NCBI GenBank assembly: GCA_005879585.1
Contig: VBKG01000342.1
Location: 1-46,906, forward strand
Reading direction: 5' to 3'
DNA from: Deltaproteobacteria bacterium
Lineage (GTDB): Bacteria; Desulfobacterota; Binatia; DP-6
DNA length: 46,906 nt
Shown: in pieces, positions 41,695 to 46,906 of the stretch
How the letters are laid out: each line of letters starts with the position of its first letter
Position numbering within the stretch: position 1 is the stretch's first letter
Made by a program: the position numbers and the translations under genes
Notes under the pieces: generated by a model
What the model was told of the DNA's origin: nothing
Seen by the model: the letters and a program-made list of their open reading frames with translations, nothing else
Databases searched by the model: none

Positions 41695-43527
41695 TCACGC
41701 GCCATCGACGCCGCGCACCGTGCGCCGCTCGGCGCGCAGCCGGGCCGTCGCGTCGTGATCGACGGCGAGCGTAAGGTCGTCGAGCGAGCCGGTCAGCACG
41801 ACACCGTAGTCGCGGCGTGCGGCCCCGACCGAGACGTACTCGTCGAGCACGTCGTCGAGCACTCTTTCCGGGGGCCTGTCCAATGGATCGCCCCACCCGC
41901 CGCCCCCGCCGTAGTGGTACTCGTAGCGCTCGCCGGCGGCGTGCGGGACGTACTCGGCCCGCTCGCCCACCTCGAACGCCTCGGACCCGCCGGCCCGCAC
42001 GACGAGCCGGTTCGGCGATCCCGGCCTGCCGCCCGCGATGCCCGGCATCGGATATCTTCTCCCGACGACGTAGGTGTACACCGTCGCCGGGACCAGGATC
42101 TCCTTCCGGTAGAGGCTGCCGCAGTTGCCGCGGTACGCCCCCGCCCCGCCGCTGTCCGTCTCGTAGTCGCGAGCGAGCTGGCGCACCGGAAAGATCGCCT
42201 CGTTGATCTCGGCGGTGGCGCGGATCAGGTTGCCGAAGGACACGTTCATCGCGCCCCAGCCGTCCTGCCCGCGCACGGCGCCGCAGTACGCGGCAAAGGA
42301 ATCGACCGAGTGATCGATGAAGACCTTGCCGTCGCGCGGATCGGTGCCGAAGATCACCGTCGGCATGCCCATCTTGTAGATCTGCGGGCAGCTGCGCTCG
42401 GGGACGACGCGTTCCAGCGCCTTGGCGATCGCCTCGCCCACCTCCGTCCCAGGGTGGTGCGTGCCGGCGGCGACGGACTTTCCCTCGGGGGGGTTCAGGC
42501 AGCACCCCTTCGGGACGATCAGCTCGATGGCCGCGAAGAAGCCCTCGTTCTTGGGGATCGACGGGTCCATCATCGAGGCGAGCTGCGCGACCACGTAGCC
42601 GCGTGTATTGCCGAAGGTGGAGTACGCCTGGATATCGGGCCGGTCGTCGGAGCCCGTGAAGTCGATCGTGAGATCGCTCCCGCGCACGGTCACCGCGCAG
42701 TGCACGTGGATGTCCCGCTTCCCGTGCGGGTCGTGGTCGACGTAGGCGTCGGACTCGTAGACACCGTCCGGCCAGCGCGCGACTTCCTCGCGGAAGCGCC
42801 GGCGCGCGTGGGCGATGATCGCCCGCACCGCTGCGCGCACCGTCTCCGTCCCGAACCGCGCGAGCACCTCCTGCAGCCGCCGGACGCCGAGCTCGGCCGC
42901 GCCCACCTGCGCACGGAGGTCGCCGAGGAACGTCGGGGTGCGGCTGTTCGCGGCCATCATGTACTCGACGTCGCGCCGCTTCACCCCGTTCTCGACGAGC
43001 TTCAGCGCCGGATAGCGCACGCCCTCGGCCCAGATGTCGGGCGCGTTGACGTTGTAGCCGCCGGGTGCGCCGCCGCCGGTGTCGGCGTGGTGGCACTGGA
43101 TCGACGCGATCAGCACGCACTCGCCCGCGTGGAAGACCGGCGCGAACACGTTGTAGTCGGGCAGATGGCCGCCGCCGTGGTACGGGTCGTTGGCGACGAT
43201 CACGTCGCCGTCGAAAAGGCCGTCGGGCCCGAAGAACTCGACCGCGAAGCGGACGGGCAGCGTCGACGACAGCATGAACTGCGGGATGCCGACGGACAGC
43301 GCGGCGAGCTGGCCCGTGGCGTCGAGGATCGTGGCGTTGCGCTCGTTCGACTGGTTCAGGATCGGCGTCGTGGCCGTGAGACTCACGTGGGCCGCCATCT
43401 CGTAGCAGATGGTCTCGAAGGCGCCGAGCACGATCTCCGTGGTGACCGGGTCGACGCCCGCGGCGCGTCCCGGCCGTCGCCCCACCCGCGAGGCGCGCGC
43501 CGCCTGTCTCCGCGGGGCCGTCGCCAT
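41695..43527 (-). CDS. hyuB: Hydantoinase B/oxoprolinase family protein, HyuB subunit
   Basis: 610 residues from ATG 43527. Characteristic HyuB segments: DPVTTEIVLGAFETICYEMA, SNERNATILDATGQLAALSV, FDGDVIVANDPYHGGGHLPD and DFTGSDDRPDIQAYSTFGNT. The C-terminal half has MPGIAGGRPGSPNRLVVRAG and a Gly-rich GGGGGWGDPLDRPP. It partners HyuA in ATP-dependent cyclic-amide hydrolysis or ketone carboxylation. It begins 2 bp after the alpha/beta-hydrolase stop. 58 bp separate its stop from the opposite-strand nucleotidyltransferase. Confidence 0.93.
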   Translation of the reverse strand: MATAPRRQAARASRVGRRPGRAAGVDPVTTEIVLGAFETICYEMAAHVSLTATTPILNQSNERNATILDATGQLAALSVGIPQFMLSSTLPVRFAVEFFGPDGLFDGDVIVANDPYHGGGHLPDYNVFAPVFHAGECVLIASIQCHHADTGGGAPGGYNVNAPDIWAEGVRYPALKLVENGVKRRDVEYMMAANSRTPTFLGDLRAQVGAAELGVRRLQEVLARFGTETVRAAVRAIIAHARRRFREEVARWPDGVYESDAYVDHDPHGKRDIHVHCAVTVRGSDLTIDFTGSDDRPDIQAYSTFGNTRGYVVAQLASMMDPSIPKNEGFFAAIELIVPKGCCLNPPEGKSVAAGTHHPGTEVGEAIAKALERVVPERSCPQIYKMGMPTVIFGTDPRDGKVFIDHSVDSFAAYCGAVRGQDGWGAMNVSFGNLIRATAEINEAIFPVRQLARDYETDSGGAGAYRGNCGSLYRKEILVPATVYTYVVGRRYPMPGIAGGRPGSPNRLVVRAGGSEAFEVGERAEYVPHAAGERYEYHYGGGGGWGDPLDRPPERVLDDVLDEYVSVGAARRDYGVVLTGSLDDLTLAVDHDATARLRAERRTVRGVDGA

Positions 43528-43529
43528 CC

Positions 43530-44426
43530 TCAGCTCAGGCGGCCGGAAACATCCATGCGGGGTGCAACCGGCCGCGCGCCGCGTGCGGCCGCGGCGCCGG
43601 GCACGGGCGAGGCCTCGACGACGCGCAGGAAATCCGTGACGACGTGGTTGAAGCGCGCCGGCTGCTCCACCATCGGCAGGTGGCCACATCCTTCGAGCAC
43701 GGCGAGCCTCGCGTGCGGCACCGCGCGCAGCAGGCGGCGGCTTCCGGAGAGCGCCACCAGACGGTCGTGCCGTCCCCAGACGAGCAGCGTCGGCTGGAAG
43801 AGACGCTCGAGCGGCTGCCGTCCCGCCGCCAGCGCGCCGCGCAGCGAGCGGCTCACCGCGCGCGCGAACCGCGGATAATCCTCGTGCGTCAGCCGTTCGA
43901 GGAGCACCGTCCGTCGCGCGACGTAGGCAGGCTGTCGCGCGTCGTGGAAGCAGAACTCGAGGGCGCGAGGCAAGGCCAGCCGCAGCGTGCGCGGCCCCGC
44001 GAGCCCTTCGATCGCCCAGCCGACGGCGCGCATCCCGCTCGCGTACCCGCCGGCGGGCGCCGCCAGCACGAGCGCGCGGGTGAACCGCGGATACGCGAGG
44101 CCGAGCTCGACGGCGATCTGTCCGCCGAGCGAGTTGCCGACGACGAACGCCTCCTCCACGTCGAGCGCGCGCGCGAGGCTGCGGATCACGCCCGCGTAGA
44201 AGTCGATCGTGTACGGCGCGTCGGGTTTGTCGGAGCGGCCGTGGCCGGGCAGATCGGGCGCGATCACCCGCCATCGATCGGCAAAGGCCGGAATCGTGTG
44301 CTCCCACGTGAAGTGGCTGGCGGTGAGACCGTGGAGGAGGATCAACGCGGGACCCTCCCCGGCCTCCACGAGATGGATCCGGATCCCGTCGGCGACGACG
44401 TCGCGCTCGGTCAGGCGTCGAGCCAT
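43530..44426 (-). CDS. Alpha/beta-fold hydrolase
   Basis: 298 residues. Oxyanion region LILLHGLTASHFTWEHTI, PDLPGHGRSDKPDAPY, and nucleophile elbow VVGNSLGGQIAVEL with catalytic Ser. Asp is in VWGRHDRLVAL and His in EGCGHLPMVEQP. Similar to meta-cleavage product hydrolases, esterases and haloalkane dehalogenase-like proteins; the substrate is not assignable. The start overlaps the preceding gene by 16 bp and hyuB begins 2 bp after the stop, so it belongs to the hyu operon. Confidence 0.92.
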   Translation of the reverse strand: MARRLTERDVVADGIRIHLVEAGEGPALILLHGLTASHFTWEHTIPAFADRWRVIAPDLPGHGRSDKPDAPYTIDFYAGVIRSLARALDVEEAFVVGNSLGGQIAVELGLAYPRFTRALVLAAPAGGYASGMRAVGWAIEGLAGPRTLRLALPRALEFCFHDARQPAYVARRTVLLERLTHEDYPRFARAVSRSLRGALAAGRQPLERLFQPTLLVWGRHDRLVALSGSRRLLRAVPHARLAVLEGCGHLPMVEQPARFNHVVTDFLRVVEASPVPGAAAARGARPVAPRMDVSGRLS

Positions 44427-45040
44427 CGGTTCATCGCGCGCACGCGCGTCTCGGCGACGAGGAGGACGTTCCGGACGGCCTCGCCGCAGCGGTCGCGCGC
44501 GGGACGGGAGAGGCCGGCGAGGCGAAGCAGCTCGGCGGCGTGGCGCCGCGTCGCCTCGGGGGCACCGCCGGCGACGCCGATGCAGTGCCCCGCATAGCCG
44601 AGCGCGGCAACGCCTTCTTCGTAGGAGCGGCGCAGGTAGTAGAGCAGCGTGAAGACGGTGGCGATCGTCTCGGGAATCGGCTCGTATGCGCGGACGTCGT
44701 CGTCGCTGAGGCCGACCTCGCGGCAGCGCCCGAGCCGGCGCGCGAGCTCGCCGGTACCGTCGCCGAACCCCGTGAGACCCGCGAACCGCTCCGCCCAGTG
44801 GCGGTAATGACGCGTATGGTCGATGGTGAAGGCGTACGCGTCAGGCGCGTTGGCCACCAGGAGCGCCAGCTCGGGCGCGACCCAGCGGGCCGCATGATAG
44901 TCCTCCAGGGCGACGCGGCGGACGACGGCGGCCGGTGCCCTGCCGGCGATGATGGCGGGGCCCACCCGGTCGTGCATGGACGGGTCGCGCGCGGCGACCA
45001 CCCGGTCGAACTCCTCGAGATCGCTGTCGTCTGGCCCCAC
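44411..45040 (-). CDS. Haem-oxygenase-like (TenA/PqqC fold) protein, shortened paralogue lacking metal motif
   Basis: 209 residues. Clearly related to the protein at 18965-19717: shared VANAPDAYAFTI, HYRHWAERFAG, YEPIPETIATVFTLLYYLRRSYEE and terminal MNRWLD. Relative to that protein about 25 residues are missing in the penultimate helix, including the His-x3-Glu-x2-His ligand set, and E91 becomes Asp. It therefore probably cannot form the diiron centre and may be a structural, regulatory or decayed member. First gene of the minus-strand hyu operon. Confidence 0.75.
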   Translation of the reverse strand: MGPDDSDLEEFDRVVAARDPSMHDRVGPAIIAGRAPAAVVRRVALEDYHAARWVAPELALLVANAPDAYAFTIDHTRHYRHWAERFAGLTGFGDGTGELARRLGRCREVGLSDDDVRAYEPIPETIATVFTLLYYLRRSYEEGVAALGYAGHCIGVAGGAPEATRRHAAELLRLAGLSRPARDRCGEAVRNVLLVAETRVRAMNRWLDA

Positions 45041-45134
45041 CGGCCGCGTCCCTCTGGTTCACCTCGTGCCCCGGGCAAGGTATCGCACGGCGCGCGCTTC
45101 GGGCAAGCGCGCCAGCGTCTCCCCCCGCTCCCAC

Positions 45135-45163
45135 TTGCCCGTCGCTGGGCCCGGCGCTACAGT
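45135..45163 (+). promoter_or_regulatory. Possible sigma-70-type promoter
   Basis: TTGCCC (45135-45140) and TACAGT (45158-45163) are separated by 17 bp, each 4/6 to consensus. They lie about 40 bp before the small gene at 45201. Confidence 0.4.
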
Positions 45164-45200
45164 CGAGACCGGTTTGAACGAGGAGGGAGGGGTCGTTGCG

Positions 45201-45431
45201 ATGATGTCGAACTGCTCGCTCTATCGCCTGCGACCGCTGGATCCGGCCATCGATCCTGCCTATCAAGACGGCACGCCACCGCCGCTTCACCGCATGAAGC
45301 ACGTGGGCGAGATCCCCGTCGAGTGGCCGGTTCCGTTCATTCCTCTACCGCTTCGCCGCCTGCGCACGATTTCGATCGAGGCGCTCGAGGACGAGCTCGA
45401 GCGCGAGGCGAAGCGGGAGGAATCGGCGTAG
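45201..45431 (+). CDS. Small protein of unknown function (76 residues)
   Basis: Starts at ATG 45201 (ATG 45204 follows at once), with a strong purine-rich ribosome site (GAGGAGGGAGGGG, 45180-45192). Pro-rich first half (PLDPAIDPAYQDGTPPPLHR) and an acidic/basic helical tail (ISIEALEDELEREAKREES) likely to form a coiled coil. No signal peptide or TM segment. No family recognised. It stands alone behind a possible sigma-70 promoter. Confidence 0.6.
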   Translation: MMSNCSLYRLRPLDPAIDPAYQDGTPPPLHRMKHVGEIPVEWPVPFIPLPLRRLRTISIEALEDELEREAKREESA

Positions 45432-45703
45432 CGCGGAGGGCGCGTAACTCTCCCCGTCGCCCCGGAGACCGCGGGCGACCGTGCGGGTCTGCGTCTCTTG
45501 CAACCCCGCCATCCGTGCTCACCCCTTAGTCCCCCTTTTCGACCCCTCGCAGCAGCACCTCGGTGCCGTGAAACGTCAGTGACCCCGCGCGCTTAGGTTC
45601 CTTTCTCACCCGTCGAACGGTCGCCGCCGGCGGTATGGTTCCTGCTGTGCTCGCCATGTCGTGGCGGCACCGGCACGGGGAGACGGGTTCATCGTGAGCT
45701 CGC
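45432..45703. other. Intergenic region before the MBOAT gene
   Basis: 272 bp with no gene I can support. A weak bulged stem (GACCGC/GCGGGTC, near 45469-45491) could end the small gene. No convincing promoter seen for the MBOAT gene. Confidence 0.4.
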
Positions 45704-46906
45704 GATGAACTACAACGACCCCACCTTCTGGCTGCTGTTCGCGGCGGTGTACGCCGCGTACTGGCGCCTCACCCATCGGCAGCAGAACGACGTGCTCCTC
45801 GTCGCGAGCTACGTCTTCTACGGCTTCTGGGACTACCGGTTCCTCTTCCTGATCCTCATCTCGACGGTGATCGACTTCATCGGCGGCCTCGGCGTCGCCG
45901 GCGTCGAGCTGCCGAGAGCCCGCCGCGTGCGGCTCGCGGCCCTGCTGGTGGGCAGCGCCCTCATCCTCTGCAGCAACGTCCACTACGCAGCGCTGTGGCA
46001 GGGCGTCGCGCAGCTCGACGCAGCTGCCGTGGTCGCGGCGTTGCCGCGCCATGTCCGCGATTTCATCGTGCCGCTCGGTACGGCGGCGGTGACGTTCGGC
46101 TATGCCGCCATCCTGCCGTGGCTGTATGCGCTGCCCGAACGGGCGCGGCGGAAGACGTTCCTCACGATCAGCATGGTCGCCAATCTGGCGATCCTCGGCT
46201 TCTTCAAGTACTGCGACTTCTTCCTCGGCAGCCTGGTCGGCCTGCTGCACGCGATCGGCGTCGAGCACGTCGACGTGCGCCTGCTCGGCATCATTTTGCC
46301 GCCCGGCATCAGCTTCTACACGTTCCAGGCGATGAGCTACACGATCGATGTCTACCGCGGGGAAGCGACGCCCACGGAGGACCTGCGGGACTTCGCGCTC
46401 TTCGTCTGCTTCTTCCCGCATCTGGTCGCGGGACCCATCATGCGCGCGTCGACGCTCCTGCCCCAGGTGATCCAGCCGCGCCACCGCCGCCCGGGCGGCG
46501 CCGCCGAAGGACTGCTCCTCGTGCTGATCGGCATCTTCAAGAAGGTGGTGGTCGCCGACAACCTCGCGCCGATCGCGAACATGATCTTTTTCCAGTTCGA
46601 CCCCGCCAGCCACACGATGCCGACCGGCCCCGAGACGCTGATCGGCCTCTACGCGTTCGCCCTGCAGATCTACTGCGACTTCTCGGGATACTCGGCGGTC
46701 GCGCGCGGCATCGCCAAGTGGCTCGGATTCGACCTCATCATCAACTTCCGCACGCCGTTCTTCGCCGTGAGCCCGGGCGATCACTGGCGCCGCTGGCACA
46801 TCAGCCTCTCGACCTGGCTGCGCGACTATCTCTACTTCCCGCTCGGCGGGAGCCGCCGCGGACGGCGCGCGGACTATCGGAACGTCCTCACGACGATGAC
46901 GCTCGG
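45704..46906 (+). CDS. MBOAT family O-acyltransferase, AlgI-like (cut by window edge)
   Basis: 401 codons from ATG 45704, running off the right edge. Multi-TM protein with AlgI/DltB-type landmarks: [16 protein letters not shown] at the start, [65 protein letters not shown]. The active-site region is [20 protein letters not shown] with the first catalytic His; the second catalytic His should lie beyond the edge. AlgI-like proteins O-acetylate exopolysaccharides together with an AlgJ/AlgX-like SGNH partner, expected downstream. It may work with the surface glycosyltransferase at 33253. Confidence 0.93.

Noticed and set aside
45182-45199. GG-N10-GC match before the 76-residue protein
   Set aside because: It lies within the ribosome-binding purine run and would place the start site inside the gene. 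The sigma-70-like pair further upstream is more plausible.

Overview
The window is a GC-rich bacterial chromosome segment of about 47 kb, densely coding on both strands. It has no rRNA, tRNA, CRISPR array, transposase or phage genes that I could see. The gene content is CaiB/BaiF CoA-transferases, an acyl-CoA dehydrogenase, hyuA/hyuB, an MMPL/YCF48/DUF1329 module, sigma-54 regulators, di-heme peroxidase, Lnt, AlgI-type MBOAT and a selenocysteine-type peroxiredoxin. This fits a Gram-negative, lipid- or hydrocarbon-metabolising lineage of the former deltaproteobacteria (for example Candidatus Binatota or a relative). The assignment is inference from gene content only.

Layout. 1-8.4 kb: two TadG-like pilus-assembly proteins, each followed by a small Cys-containing secreted protein (one collagen-like), flank a minus-strand cluster (truncated CoA-transferase, YCF48-like protein, MMPL transporter, DUF1329 protein). 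8.4-10.8 kb: a GNAT acetyltransferase and an acyl-CoA dehydrogenase whose 5' end is duplicated in a 335-bp near-perfect inverted repeat. 10.8-17.4 kb: a two-component pair (multi-TM histidine kinase plus NtrC-type regulator) divergent from an apolipoprotein N-acyltransferase, then a secreted thrombospondin-type-3-repeat protein. 17.4-21.4 kb: terminator-like hairpins, an intact CoA-transferase, a haem-oxygenase-like diiron oxidase candidate with an SDR, and a Nudix hydrolase. 21.4-34.6 kb: a di-haem peroxidase, a second NtrC-type regulator with two secreted proteins, a second histidine kinase of the same architecture coupled to a B12-binding radical SAM protein, a second Lnt, a lone receiver and a GT-B glycosyltransferase. 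34.7-36.4 kb: dodecin, an MBL-fold hydrolase and a selenocysteine-type peroxiredoxin. 36.4-45 kb: a GlxA-type regulator with a divergent membrane protein, then a minus-strand hyu cluster (haem-oxygenase-like paralogue, alpha/beta hydrolase, hyuB, hyuA, dienelactone hydrolase) interrupted by an opposite-strand nucleotidyltransferase pair. The right edge holds a small orphan protein and a truncated AlgI-type MBOAT.

How it works together. Several upstream regions carry a sigma-54-like GG-N10-GC element. They lie in front of the kinase-1/regulator-1 operon, the radical SAM/kinase-2 operon, the lone receiver, the glycosyltransferase, the TSP3 protein and possibly the TadG-like gene. Together with two NtrC-family activators this suggests a local sigma-54 regulon for envelope and surface functions. 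The strongest single novelty is the in-frame TGA at the peroxidatic position of the peroxiredoxin, followed by a SECIS-like hairpin.
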